Made by a program: the position numbers and the translations under genes
Source: Sporodiniella umbellata
Taxonomy: Eukaryota > Mucoromycota > Mucoromycetes > Mucorales > Rhizopodaceae
Reading direction: 5' to 3'
NCBI GenBank assembly: GCA_025677835.1
Contig: JAIXMR010000112.1
Location: 29,144 to 93,143 of the forward strand
Length of the DNA: 64,000 nucleotides
Notes under the pieces: generated by a model
Told to the model about the DNA's origin: nothing
What the model saw: only the letters and a program-made list of their open reading frames with translations
Database searches by the model: none
Part shown: positions 12,368-24,256 of the stretch, one piece after another
Layout: each line of letters begins with the position of its first letter
How positions within the stretch are numbered: position 1 is the first letter of the stretch

Positions 12368-12985
12368 ATGTCCAGTTTCTATAGCGCCATTCAGCTCCAC
12401 CCTACAGCCAGTGCACCTAAAAAGGCCATTCCGCCGGTAGACAAGGCCAATATTCCCAGACCTTACAAGTGCCCGATGTGTCCCAAATCGTTCTATCGAT
12501 TGGAACATCAAACCCGGCATATTCGTACACATACGGGAGAAAAGCCTCACCCCTGCACTTTTACCGGCTGTACAAAGCGATTCTCTCGCTCAGACGAACT
12601 CACCCGTCATGTCCGCATCCACACTTGTCCCAACAAGAGAAGGGCACGGAGAACAAAAGACACCAAAATCATCCAACACAGCCAACCCCCGATTCGTTCC
12701 ATGCCACCCTCACCTGCTCTTTCTGCCAGTTCTCGTTTTTCTGAGGCAGAAGATCTTATCACCCCAGGCCATTCACCTACCCTTTCACCTGCCTTTCTCT
12801 CTTTGGGTTCTCCCAAACCTGCCTCTAAACTACCTCCACTCGCTTTGGATTCTCGCACCTCCACTCTCAACCTATTGGATTTACTCGAAAGACCACCCCA
12901 GGCCCGTGTTTTGCCTCCCATCGCTCATCGGCCTCCCCCGCTTACTACCAGCTTACCTTCCATTCATTCCCTTCTTCCTTTCTAA
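12368..12985 (+). CDS. CreA/Mig1-type C2H2 carbon-repression regulator, 205 aa
   Basis: A nuclear DNA-binding protein with two tandem C2H2 fingers: C35-C38-H51-H55 and C63-C68-H81-H85, joined by the linker HTGEKP. The recognition helices ([10 protein letters not shown] and [10 protein letters not shown]) are those of CreA/Mig1, which bind GC-rich sites to repress genes for alternative carbon sources. A basic patch after finger 2 (NKRRARR) may serve as a nuclear signal. The rest is Pro/Ser-rich, with a leucine-containing stretch near the end. It has a single exon, and an AATAAA follows at 13141. At 205 aa it is much shorter than ascomycete CreA (about 400 aa), so the C-terminal regulatory regions known there are not evident. 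Confidence 0.85.
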   Translation: MSSFYSAIQLHPTASAPKKAIPPVDKANIPRPYKCPMCPKSFYRLEHQTRHIRTHTGEKPHPCTFTGCTKRFSRSDELTRHVRIHTCPNKRRARRTKDTKIIQHSQPPIRSMPPSPALSASSRFSEAEDLITPGHSPTLSPAFLSLGSPKPASKLPPLALDSRTSTLNLLDLLERPPQARVLPPIAHRPPPLTTSLPSIHSLLPF

Positions 12986-13425
12986 GCCAAACCTCTATGC
13001 CTCTTCCATCTATCGCCATCTATACATACTTCATCTCCCTGGGCATGACCCTCCTTTCACGCCCATTTTATTTTTCCCCCACCCCTTCTTTTTTTTTTTG
13101 TACATAATAGCCCTCTCTTTCTTTTCTATAGACTTGATCCAATAAACTACTTTTTCATTCCCCATGTCTTTTTTTTTTTAAGGGTCTGGCCATCACTCGA
13201 CACGTGGGCCAGATCCGATATGATTGGACGATACAATCAGGGTTCTTTTTCTTACTCCGCAGAGATAACAAATAAATCGTTCTCCGGTGGGGAAACTTTT
13301 GGATCCACGCTCTTTCTCCGTCATCATCAGAGGTGATGTCAAGAAAAAGGTGTCCCTTGGCCTTCTTCTGTGTAGCCTTCTTATTCAGGGACAGAAACAT
13401 TGGCACTGCACGTGTAATAAAAAAA

Positions 13426-13460
<35 letters not shown>

Positions 13461-13532
13461 GGTGCTCGGAAAAATACGGAAAAAAAAAAAATAAGAGAGT
13501 GGATGCCTATTCTATCTTCCTGTTTTTAAAAG
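12986..13532. other. Convergent intergenic region
   Basis: Space between the 3' ends of the CreA-like gene (+) and the oxidase (-). It contains an A tract directly followed by a T tract (about 13421-13459). An 83-codon frame lies on the minus strand (13406 to 13155), but it matches no family I recognise. No other gene is seen. Confidence 0.5.
13141..13146 (+). terminator. Polyadenylation signal AATAAA
   Basis: Canonical AATAAA about 156 nt after the stop codon of the CreA-like gene, following a T-rich stretch. Assigned by position. Confidence 0.45.
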
Positions 13533-13755
13533 TCATTGTTTTCTTGACTGTGATTTGAGAATAGAGCCAGCGATGGAGAGAGCGACAGCTTCAATGGTCA
13601 CCATAGGATTGACGCCTAAAGACGTGGGCAGAACAGAAGCATCGGCCACATACAGATTTTCTATTTCCCAGGTTTCCCCTGTGGGCTGAACGACGGACGT
13701 GTCGGGAGAAATGCCCATCCGACTTTTTTTTTTAAATGAGATAAAAGTAGCGTTG

Positions 13756-13788
<33 letters not shown>

Positions 13789-15888
13789 AATCTTACTTTG
13801 TACACATGGGATGCGCTGCCCCACAGAAATAATCGCCTGCCACCAGACCGTGATGGGCCAAGCGCTCTTTCCAGGCGAGAAACCGTGGATGGTTGATCGA
13901 ACGCTCCTCTCCCGGCTTGAACTCAAAAGGGGCCTGATAGTGCTGTCCACAGGCTACCTTACGCGCTCCAGCACTTACCATCCCATCCGCTCCCTTGAGT
14001 ATGCCTTTCATCATGGACTGCGCGTCTTGTGCTGAGAGTGTGTAGTGCACACGAGCGTTTTCTTCTGCGTCATAATCCACACTCCCTTTTGAATCTTGAT
14101 CGCGTACCATCACTACAAAACAAGCCGCCTGATGAATGTCGAGCATCGTGTCTTTATGAGCCGCTCCGTTTTCCCATGGAAAGTAATGGCAATAGAACAA
14201 AGGTGGCAAAAATACCGACGCGAGATAAAAGTCCCCTGCCTCATAGACCGCGTTGCTGTACGATCTCCCCTCGTGAAGCTTGAACCTCCGTCTCAAAAAA
14301 GCCCACGCAGCTGGTAATTGGATGCACCTTCAGGGATTGGCCAATCAGGGCGTTCTTGAGTCCACTACGGAGCAAGAGGCCTGGCGACTGAAGCGTGCCG
14401 GCACTGACCACCACCCGTCCTGCTTCGATCGTCACTTCACTCCCATCCCTTAACTCACACAGCACACCCACCGCACGTCCATCCCGGACGATCACTCGCT
14501 TCACTCGCGTTTGATCCAACAGCTGGGCACCGTCCTTGCTGGCCCTACTCAACCAACTTTGCACTGTTCCTTGCTTCACCCCCTGACGGCAGCCCAGATG
14601 GCATGTACCACACGCATGCCGTTGACCGCCCGTGTTTTGAGGAATCGTCGCTACGTCTATCCCTAGCTTTCGATGCTTTGGTCAGTCTTGCGCTTTTCTT
14701 TTGGCTCCTCTACCTGCAGCCTTTGACAAGTATATCACCCGAGCCGTTTTCTGTCACATTTTCCGTCGAGGCCCCAATACGTGCTAAGACCCTTTCAATC
14801 GTTTGCGAAAACTAAAAGCCTACAGTGGGTGGTTCCATTCCTCTTTCGCTGTTCACTTACCTCCAGAGAACCAAAATAACTCAATCCTAACTCTTCCCAT
14901 GCTTTCCTTACGCTCATCAAAGGCTAAACCCACACATTTAATCTCTCTCTCTCTTTTTTTTTTTTTGGGGGGATTTTTTTTTTTTTTTTTTTTTTTTTTG
15001 GGTTTTTGATTACCTCAAACGTAGCAGACCAATTGACAGCCGTACCGCCCCCCCCATCGTACTGGCCGTGACTATGCCTAGATGCCCGCCTACGCTGATC
15101 CCCAGACCACTCGATTCGTAAAGATCGCGATAACCCTCTGCTTCGTTCCTGCCTAATTTGCTTTCGTGTTTATATTTTCCTTTTTCGATGACGAGCACTG
15201 ACTGTCCGTGAGCTGCCAGTTCGCTTGCCACCACACCTAAAATCCGATGAGCCTCCCCTCTCGCCCAAAGGGTCTTTTTTTTTTTTTTTTTTTTCCTTCC
15301 TTTTTACCTCCACCCGCGCCACTGCCTATCACGATTGTATCAAACCGCTGATGCGGTACAGGCATGTCCAATACCGGTAACCTTTCCCCCGCTTTCCATC
15401 CATCCAGAGATGGAGGCCAGCCAAGCGCCTGCTCTACCAACGCCGGTGGCTGACGATACACCACCGTCAACGTCAGACTTCGAAACAGTCCCACCATGGC
15501 TCGGGTCGATGCATGTTGCGTCCACTCAAGCACAAGCGCTGTCCGGCGTGCAACTGAGCATTGATCCAACCGAGGTGTCTGCTCACAGAGAAACCTAACC
15601 GCCTGTACAAACTTGGCCTGTTGTTCAGGTAAAAACGACTGTTGTACAAAATCAACCATCGCCGGTCGGTAACTCGCCCCCTGACAGTTTCCCCAACGCA
15701 CGTACTTGCTCTGCACAATGGTCCGGTCGATGCTTGATCCATGCCGTAATCGCTCTATCGCTTAACACAGGTACTAGCGTTTCCATCATCGCTTCTATCA
15801 CCTTGACTGCCGTCGCATCCAATTCAAGTCGACCTGAAGAACGAAACAAAAAACGATGATAATCTTTGACTGCCGTTTCTCTTGCCAT
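13533..15888 (-). pseudogene. Long-chain fatty alcohol oxidase (GMC family), frame-broken
   Basis: Peroxisomal or membrane FAD enzymes of this family oxidise long-chain alcohols to aldehydes with O2. Recognisable parts from 15888 downward: the long N-terminal region; the dinucleotide fold DTIVIGSGAGGG (about 15310); SELAAHGQSVLVIEKG; GGTAVNWSATFE (about 15010-15050); IPQNTGG then HACGTCHLGC (about 14600); RVVVSAGTLQSPGLL; PWENG and VRDQDSKGSVDYD; and the C-terminal HPMC-NRMG and ADASVLPTSLGVNPMVTIEA, so all family landmarks are present. The frame does not stay open. It shifts at a G5 run (15677-15681), at a G8 run (15048-15055), about one base around the intron near 14650-14720, and again near 14240-14275. 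Introns at 15234-15310 and 13740-13800 join well. Neighbouring genes are intact, so a decaying gene is likely. Indel errors in G runs are the alternative. Confidence 0.65.
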
Positions 15889-15896
15889 TTCTCTTG

Positions 15897-15945
<49 letters not shown>

Positions 15946-16860
15946 AAAATAGCTAGAAAAAATCCGTTGCTTTTATTCTTTCGGATCGAACCCTGTTGTA
16001 TGACGTCTTGCTCTGGAAAAGACACTGTGAGCAACTCCAAGGGGTCCACAAGCAGAGCTGCCTTGGATCAACAGACACCCAGTGACCTTTGGCTTGGGTC
16101 TATTCATCAGGCATTACGAAATCACCTATGCATCGTACCTTGTGGGCATAACACACACGCTGGACGTTGACCTCCTGTATTCTGCATCCACACTCTAATG
16201 TAACACAGCGCATGAACGAAACATACATACATCACTTACTTTGCAACATCATCCTGAGAAATCGTTTGGTTAGAAGCGTCAATACTTAAAAAAAAACTTG
16301 ATTTCTTAACAGAGCTTTATCTACCTTGCTTGTATCACGCTGCATAATTCGGATAGCTAAAACAATCCAATCACCTAAAACGTACCGATCAACCACTACA
16401 CACTTTGCTAGGAACTTTTAAAAAGCTCGAGTGTTTTCAGATACCGAAACACCACCTTTCAAAAGTAAAGTAGAGTGTGAATTCGCGTCGTTTCAATCTC
16501 CGACGGACTGTGAAATAAATCTCGTAGCAGCATTTTTTTTTTTTTTTTTTTTTTTTTGCTTAGAGAGAAACAAGATTATGAAAACTTCAAAAACCAATTA
16601 CCATGAACAATTGGCTTGGTTTAATAGGGTAGTAAAACCAAAAATAATAACAAAGCATAACAGAAAGTATAAGCCAGTGGAGGAACAACGACAGAATATT
16701 AGAATACGAGGTGGATATTAGCATGTACACAACTACTTTAATAACGTGTAAACTGATGACATTTTTTATGCACCTGATAGAAACAATAATCAGCAACAAT
16801 GACAACAGTAATAACTATCCTCATTACGACAATAACAGCATACGTCACACCAGCCCTACG
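15889..16860. other. Intergenic / RecQ 5' region
   Basis: Contains T tracts (about 15904-15937 and 16532-16557) and no recognisable gene. A long N-terminal open frame into RecQ begins before 16723, so part of it may be coding or 5' UTR. Confidence 0.5.
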
Positions 16861-19145
16861 ATGAGTAGTCATAACCAAAATACAAATAACAACAACAGTA
16901 CGCCATCCGAATATCAACCTCCTGCCTTTTCATACACAACTTCTTACAATAGGGTCGGCCAAAAAGTTCTGGCGAACCCAGAGCCCACTGGGTTAGGGAG
17001 AGCGCGCTCGGAGATGAAGAGATCGAATCAAGAGATAGAATGTATCGACCTAACTGAAAAGCGTTATGAAAAAAGACCCAAGATTGGCCCGTCGCATAGT
17101 AGTAGCCTGAACGAGGACATTCTTTCGATCGAGCACGAATTCGATGACGACTTTGAGTGGGAAGACGAGGAGATGGCACTAAAAGAGAGAGAGAGCGAAT
17201 TAAAGGAATTGGAGAAACAGTTCAATCAGATATCGCACCAGATCGTCGATACCCTAGGAAACATCACCAAGGCCAAGCAGGATGCACTGATGAAAGAAAG
17301 AAGAGAGCTACAACAAAAAATCAACGATTTGAAAGAACCCCAGAAGCCCCCTTTGACAGCTCGCTTGGACAGTTTCTCTATTCCTGCACAAGAAAGTCAA
17401 GTGACATCGCCCTTCTTTCATAAGCCAGCTCAGACATCGATACCATCCATACCCACCATCACCCAACCCTCGACATCCAAAACTATCCCTGAGCCTAACT
17501 TTCCTTGGTCAAGGGATGTCCGGAAAGCGCTTACCCAGAACTTTAAACTTTCGGACTTTAGGCCAAATCAGCTTGAAGCCATCAACACCACACTGAACGG
17601 GGACGACGTGTTTGTGCTGATGCCGACTGGAGGCGGCAAGAGTTTGTGCTACCAACTACCTGCTATCATTCAAAACTACAAAACACCAGGTGTTACGTTT
17701 GTAGTATCTCCACTTTTATCGCTCATGCAGGATCAAGTAGAACAGCTGGTGAAAGGAAGAGGGATTGCGGCCGGCATGTTGAATAGTTCAGTGTCTGCCG
17801 AACAGAGAAGGTGGATCTATCATAACCTTTATGAGGACCAGCCTTCGCTTCAACTTCTTTATATCACTCCTGAACTCATGAGTAAATCAGATCAACTGAG
17901 AAACGCGATGGATAGCCTTTATAACCGAGGCCGGCTGGCCAGATTCGTCATTGACGAGGCGCATTGTGTGTCCCAATGGGGTCATGATTTCAGACCAGAC
18001 TATAAACAACTCGGTTCACTAAAAACAATTTATCCTCAAGTACCTATCATGGCACTCACTGCCACTGCGAATGACGCCGTACAAAAAGATGTCATACACA
18101 ACCTGAGTATCAAACATTGTAAATTCATGAAACAAAGCTTTAACAGAACTAACTTGGTGTAAGTATGGTCCATATGCTCTCTGTTTCTAAGAAATAGCTT
18201 GTTAGGTATGAGATATTAGAGAAAAAAGGAAAAAGACATTTGGATGATATTAGCGATTTTATCAAAAAACATTCCAATGAATCAGGCATTATCTATTGTA
18301 CCTCTAGAAAAGACTGTGAACAGGTAGCAGAAACCTTAAGGAAAAATTATCGTATATCGACCAAGCATTATCATGGCAAGATGACATCCAGTGAGCGAAG
18401 TGAGGTACAAACAGAGTGGCAAACCAACCGGATACGGGTGATTGTGGCTACCATTGCGTTTGGTATGGGGATCGATAAAGCCGATGTTCGTTACGTAGTT
18501 CACTTTTCGATGCCGTCCTCTGTCGAAGGCTATTATCAAGAGACAGGTCGTGCAGGTCGGGACGGTCTAAGGGCGATCTGTCGACTGTACTATTCTTTTC
18601 AGGATATGCGTACACACAACTATCTCATAGATCAGGGGGAAGGCAGCTGGCAGCAGAAACAAAGACAAAGAGACAATCTGAATATGATGATGAGGTACTG
18701 TGATAACAAAACAGACTGTAGAAGAAAGCAAATCCTTGGTTATTTTGGTGAGAAATTCAATCCGCAAGGCTGTCAAAAGATGTGCGATAATTGCGTGGCT
18801 AATCAGCACACAACAAACTTTCTGAAAAATATGACAAATGAGGCTCAACAATTGATTCGATTGTTTCAACAAATTCATCCGGATCGTATCACTTTATCTC
18901 AACTTGGTGACGTATTTAGAGGTTCCAGACTCAAGCGTATCTTGGAAAATCAGTATGATAAACTCCACGGCTATGGCGCTGGAAAAGGCCTATCAAAAAT
19001 AGACGTTGACCGGCTACTAAAGGCCCTGGTAGCTGATGATGTTATCACTGTTAAATCTGAATGCAATAACGCTGGGTTCCCCATTTCCTATATTACTGTA
19101 AGACCAAAAACTACCCTAGGTTTGAAGTACACGCTCATGAATTTG

Positions 19146-19179
<34 letters not shown>

Positions 19180-19370
19180 TCTAGTCATAAATTTGAAAAC
19201 TTGTTGAACGGAAACCATTCCGTCCTCTTGAGCTTCTCTTCAGCTGTAAGTACCTTTGATTATTATCCTCAAAAACAAAGAGAGCTGATACTATAACTCA
19301 CTAGAGGACCAATTCAACCAGTAACTACAACGCATCATTTGTTGCATCGTCTACATTAATTAACAACTAG
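16861..19370 (+). CDS. RecQ family DNA helicase (Sgs1/BLM-like) without HRDC, about 773 aa
   Basis: A 3'-5' DNA helicase acting in recombination and replication-fork repair. Exons: 16861 (start uncertain; an in-frame ATG lies at 16723) to 18158, 18206-19097, 19180-19245, 19305-19370. Features counted from 16861: Asn/Ser-rich and acidic N-terminus; coiled segment with Glu/Lys runs (about 105-165); Walker A MPTGGGKS (254-261); [17 protein letters not shown] (from 365), the RecQ-type motif II plus aromatic loop; helicase C with [10 protein letters not shown]; Zn-binding [12 protein letters not shown] then CQKMCDNC; winged-helix RQC with [13 protein letters not shown]. The protein ends shortly after the RQC ([12 protein letters not shown]) with a Ser/Asn-rich tail, so the HRDC domain of Sgs1, BLM and Rqh1 is absent. 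It could instead be a short RecQ paralogue. Confidence 0.88.
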
Positions 19371-19376
19371 AGACCT

Positions 19377-19409
<33 letters not shown>

Positions 19410-19829
19410 CAATAACAACACTAAGCATTTCAATAATAAACACCAATACACTTTGCATTTTCTCCCTTACAACGATTTTTTCGTTTGTTTTATTCCTATA
19501 GTGTTCCAACCCCATCAGAGCCAAAACTACAAGATTTTGCCAAAAGAGGGGGGGGGAAACTGTTCTTGGTATCTATAAATACTATAGTAGGATGCCGCGA
19601 AATTTAGCATAGACGATTCCCTTAGCCATCGCTCTTTCTTTTTTTATTAAACCTCTCTCTGGTCTGTTATCACACACATATCAAACATTGTACTACCCTA
19701 TGCTATGACATATACCAATAAGCGCTATTGGTAAAGTTTAGAAACTGTTTACAAGTTGTTGGAATTACCACCTAAAACTTTAGGCAAAGCCTCGATAAGA
19801 GAACAAGCTTTTGATATGTTGTACTTTAT

Positions 19830-19866
<37 letters not shown>

Positions 19867-20910
19867 GTAAATAAAATTAAGGCTGTGCAAAAAGTTCTGA
19901 AAAGTAAAGTCAGAATAAATGACACACCGGTCCTCTTTGGGTTTATATGGTAAATTTGGTTGGGGCTTTGAATATTCATACTTTAATCGCCATACATGAG
20001 AAATGACATGATTGAATACTGCGGCAAATAGCTTGAGATCCAAGACCAACAATTGTCAAAACACAACGAATAGCAATAATGATCAAGGTAGTACAGACAA
20101 CACGGACAGTACGGATTGTACCGATAACGCGAAATGTTCTTCTCGTACTGAATCCTGCCTCGATTAATAGATCGAATGTTCAGGTAGATAAAAACCCAAT
20201 AATTCCGTAACTTTAGTTGCTTGTTTCGCCACTCATTTTCTAGAATCAACGCTTGTATTTTAAAGTGCGACACGATTTCGGTAGTTCCCTATGGATGGAT
20301 AAAAGGATAAAAGGAAGACAAGAGAAAAAAAAAAAAGAGATGCATAATAAAGACTCATGAGGTCCCTGCTTTTATTATTATTACTTTGGAGTATTGTATT
20401 ACCTTAGGTAATAGTACATCATAAAGTAAACTTTTACGAATAAATTTGTCTCTAGCTTTACTAAAACCCGCGCCTCATCTCTGCTTTGTTTGTTTTTACG
20501 TGGCGTTTTTCCTAATTATCAACAAAAGCTCTTATGAGCTACCCAACTGTATATAGAGGCTCATGACATCCATTGTCAAAGGGGCCCTTTTTTTTTTTTT
20601 TTTCAGTCTGACAGACGATTTGGCTGTCAAAATAAGAGTGTTTCAAGAATGACCCACTAAAAACAATATCAGTATTGCTTTCATTTGACGCGTTTTCAAC
20701 CTAAATTCTGGATTGTGTACTTACCTTATATGGCGTATTGATAGGAACAAAATCTCAATGTCTGAGCCTGATGTCTCTTGGCATGTGTGATCCATCTACT
20801 CTTAGGCCAGAAAAAAAGTGGCTTAAGTAGCACAAGTAGCACTTGTATAAAAAACGGCATAACTTTCAACTCTTTTTGCTTTTTTTTTTTTTTTATTTCT
20901 TACTCAATCA
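19371..20910. other. Intergenic, no gene supported
   Basis: About 1.5 kb, AT-rich, with A or T tracts near 19384-19409 and 19836-19865. Two frames on the minus strand around 19990-20270 are partly hydrophobic but have no recognisable homology and no convincing start. The last 60 bases form the T-rich leader of the kinase gene. Confidence 0.5.
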
Positions 20911-22553
20911 ATGTCAAACACACCATCCCCTAGTAGTTCGAGTAGAAGAAGCCGTCCACACTCCGTTGTAGAAACGTTAGGAGCCACAACCTCAGAAACT
21001 AAAGAAGGCCTCCGAAAAATTAACAACTATCTGTTAAAGAAAGAAATTGGAAGAGGTGCTTTTGGAACAGTTCATCTCGGTATTGATGAAAATACAGGCA
21101 CAGAATATGTAAGCTGAAAGGGCACTTTTTTTTTTTTTTTTTTTTTTTTTTCCTCTTATTACAGCTAATGTTGCTTTAGGCAATCAAAGAATTCAGCAAA
21201 TCAAGATTAAGAAAAAAGGAACAAATGGACCTTTTTCGCCGTTCTGGACCAAGGGGCCGAATGATGGGTTTGGGTGTAAATAGACAAAGAACAGCACAAA
21301 TTGGAAGCACAAATCCTCTAGAGCTTGTCCGAGGTGAAATTGCCATCTTGAAGAAACTAGACCATCCACATGTAGTTCGACTGTTCGAGGTCCTCGATGA
21401 CCCGTCTGGTGATTCGCTTTATATGGGTTAGGGTATTCGCCTATTAGAAAAAAAAAAAAAAAAAAAAAGTTAAAAGGGCAATATTGACAGTTACTCTCTT
21501 TATTTTATTTTTTTTTTAGTTTTTGAAATGATGCATAAAGGTGTTTTGATGGCAATCGAATCAGATCAAATAGCTACACCCTATACAGACGAAAGAGCCA
21601 GGAGATGCTTTAAGGAAATGATGCTAGGAATTGAGTACTGTAAGTAGCTACAGCAAAAATAAGCAGTACTTTTTGTTAATTTAATCCATAATCAGTACAT
21701 GCTCATGATATTGTTCATCGTGATATTAAGCCTGATAATTTGCTGATTTCTGATGACGACGTTTTAAAAATTGTTGATTTTGGCGTTTCGGAGATGTTTG
21801 TGAAAGGAAATGATAAACTAAAAAAGTCAGCTGGCAGCCCTGCTTTTATGGCACCTGAATTATGTGTTGCCAAACACGGTGAGGTCTCAGGTAAAGCAAC
21901 AGATATTTGGTCAATGGGCGTGACTCTTTACTGTTTGATATATGGAAAGGCGCCTTTTATGAATGACAATTTGTTGGATCTATACGAAGAGATCAAGGGT
22001 GCATCGTAAGTTTGTTATGCCATAAAACAAAAAAAAAAACAAAAAAAAACAAAGCAAGTAACACCTTTCAGCATTGTATACGGTGATGACACTGACAGTC
22101 GTCTTTTGGACCTGTTTAAAAGAATACTTGATAGAAATCCAGAAACTCGTATCACTATGAAAGAGCTTCGTGTGAGTTCATACTAAAAAAGTACGATTTT
22201 TATGACTTACAATGACCTTCAATGTAGGAGCATCCCTGGGTAACTAACAGTGGTACCGAGACCATGATACCTGAAGAAGAGAACTGTGCTATTGTCTCTG
22301 AAGTCACCGAAGAAGATATGAATAATGCTATCAAAAGTATTGCTAGTTTGTTCGTAGTGGTAACTAACAAACAGCGTGTACTAATGATAAAGAAACTAAA
22401 ACATTGGTATAGATAAAGGCAGTATCAAAATTTAAACGTCATTCCCGTTCCTCGTCTCAACAACAAAATGAAATTCAGCACAGTGAGGTGCAACAGAACC
22501 AATTGCCCCAACACGACGAACTACAAGAAAGATTGGAAGATCTGCAAGTCTAA
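20911..22553 (+). CDS. CaMKK-type Ser/Thr protein kinase, seven exons, 415 aa
   Basis: CaM-kinase-kinase homologues (Ssp1, Sak1, Tos3, CmkC) phosphorylate the activation loops of AMPK/Snf1 and CaM kinases. Exons: 20911-21108, 21180-21426, 21520-21639, 21696-22005, 22072-22171, 22228-22359, 22413-22553, with frame closure. Kinase landmarks: GRGAFGTV (47-54), AIKEF with Lys69, HRDIKPDN (196-203), DFG (216-218), APE (241-243) and DIWSMGVTLY. Between Lys69 and helix C lies an insert rich in Arg, Pro and Gly (about residues 80-110), like the RP insert that marks CaMKK. The catalytic set is complete. The C-terminal tail is short, with Arg/Ser and Gln-rich stretches that could hold a CaM-binding segment. 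It could feed the carbon-sensing pathway that includes the CreA-like gene, but that link is inference. Confidence 0.88.
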
Positions 22554-22570
22554 CTTCTATTCAACTTTAA

Positions 22571-22603
<33 letters not shown>

Positions 22604-22841
22604 ATAAAAACAAGCAAGTCAATACATAATTCTTTCAAATCTTTTTATTGAAAAGTACTCAGCCATATACTTGTCTTTAAAGTAAATGTATGATTGGAGT
22701 GTCTTTCTTTAAAGTACACAAGACTAACCAAGTTACAAAGAAAACTTTAAAAGATATTTATTTCTTTAGGAGCCAAAAAAAAAAAAAAAAAAGGGGGGAA
22801 CATTGGAAAGAATTAGGTTTTTTTTTTAAAAGTTGTAAAGG

Positions 22842-24256
22842 CTAAACGAGGAGATAGACCAAGCCGGCTACAGCAGCTAATCCCATGGTGGAACTAGAAA
22901 GAGTAGAAGCGCCGCCAGCGAAACTGATGCTTTCTCTCTCTTTACCCTGAGTCATACCACCACTCTTTCCATCTTTGATAGAACTTACAGGACTAGACTC
23001 CTTTCCAAGAGTGATTTTGACATCGCCGTTGTCAGTAGGGGTTTGACCTACAGTAGGGGCTATTTGATCCTCTTGCATATTGGCAGCACAGCTCCAAGCA
23101 GTTCCCTTCACTACATTTCCACCCTTCAAAGAACGTTCAAGATCGCTACAGGCAACCTTGGAAGAAGTAGTTTGAACACGCATACCACCACGAACATCTT
23201 GGAGAGCAGGAAGTTTATAATCATCAAAGTTACCGGCCAAATCCAAAGTGCCGTGAATTTCTCTAAGGCTGGGAAAACCTTCAATAGACATCAATTGGCC
23301 GTTGTCGCCGATAGAGAGAGCACCGCTAACTAAGTCCAACTTCTTGAAAGAAACACCAGTCAACTTCTTGTTGCTAACAATGGTAAAGGTACCACCAACA
23401 GTTTGAAGGGAGTCTAGACTGAGCATGGAGAACTGGTTATCGTGGAAAAAAAAGTCGGATTGAACTGTGGTCAAAGCAGGCATTTTGAGTTCACCCAAGT
23501 TCAAGAAGCTACCAGCTTGAAGAGAATTCAAGTTGGGTGCCTATTCATAAAAAATTAAAACCATTTCAGCTTGGTCTTTTTTTTCTTTTTTTTCTTTTAT
23601 CACTTTACATTAAACACCATTTCAGGGTTGTTTCCGGTGATGTGAACCTCGTTAGCTTGCTTGACAGAAGAAAAGTCAAATGCTTGCATGTAATTGTTGT
23701 GGGTCAAGGTAAGTGAGCCAATACTTTCAGGTTTAAATCCATCAACTTTAGGGACCTTGGTATCCTCAATCTTGAAGGTTCCAATCTTGGAGAGACCGGC
23801 AGGGAATTGAAGAGCGTCAAGAGCTGGTAAAACAGAGAAGGTCATACTGTTAACTTGAGTCAACTGGGGAAATTCAGCTTTTCTCAAAATAGTATGATTT
23901 TCAATTCTGACTTGACCCTCTACGGTCTTGAGGTGAGGAGCACTGAATCCTCCAAGATCTGCATTGTTGGATAAAAACAAGTCTCCCACCAAGTTCTCAA
24001 CTCCTTCCATAGTAAGCATAGGTGCAACACCGATTTTGTCAACCGTGATTGTTCCTTCAAAGGTCTTGCAGTGTTTAATAGAATCCAAGTCCAGTTGGTT
24101 CAACACTTTAAGAGTTCTTTGGCAGGAAGGGTCAGCTAATCAATAAAGTTTGTATTTTAATATCTTATCATTTATCTATATAAAGATCTTACAGGCACCC
24201 AAAGCAGTTGCACACAACGTGGCGAAAACAATTGCACCTAATGAAAAACGAGCCAT
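22842..24256 (-). CDS. Ecm33/Sps2-like GPI-anchored cell wall protein, 429 aa
   Basis: An extracellular protein of the Ecm33 family, needed for cell wall organisation in fungi. Exons: 24256-24193, 24135-23609, 23540-22842. The N-terminus is a signal peptide (MARFSLGAIVF then ATLCATALG). The mature part starts DPSCQRT and has receptor-L-like leucine-rich repeats (for example LDLDSIKHCKTFEGTI, VENLVGDLFLSNN, LKTVEGQVRIENH), with a C-terminal cysteine pair (VACSDLE and AWSCAAN). A Ser/Gly-rich linker leads to a hydrophobic tail (MGLAAVAGLVYLLV), typical of GPI attachment. The length agrees with Ecm33 (about 400-430). The gene is tail-to-tail with the kinase. Confidence 0.85.

Noticed and set aside
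13155..13406. 83-codon minus-strand frame between the CreA-like gene and the oxidase
   Set aside because: No homology recognised and it sits in a convergent 3' region; not enough to call a gene.
15970..16010. GGTTCGATCC-like B box on the minus strand (possible tRNA)
   Set aside because: The flanking bases do not form a T stem beyond one pair, and no A box or acceptor stem is found.
16950..17000. Sequence GGCCAAAAAGTTCTG resembling a Tc1-type terminal repeat, with a similar stretch near 19885
   Set aside because: It lies inside the RecQ coding frame, the two stretches are in the same orientation, share only about 12 bases and show no target duplication.
19983..20273. 96-codon minus-strand frame, tyrosine- and cysteine-rich
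   Set aside because: No good start context, no family resemblance, and another frame over the same bases is equally open.
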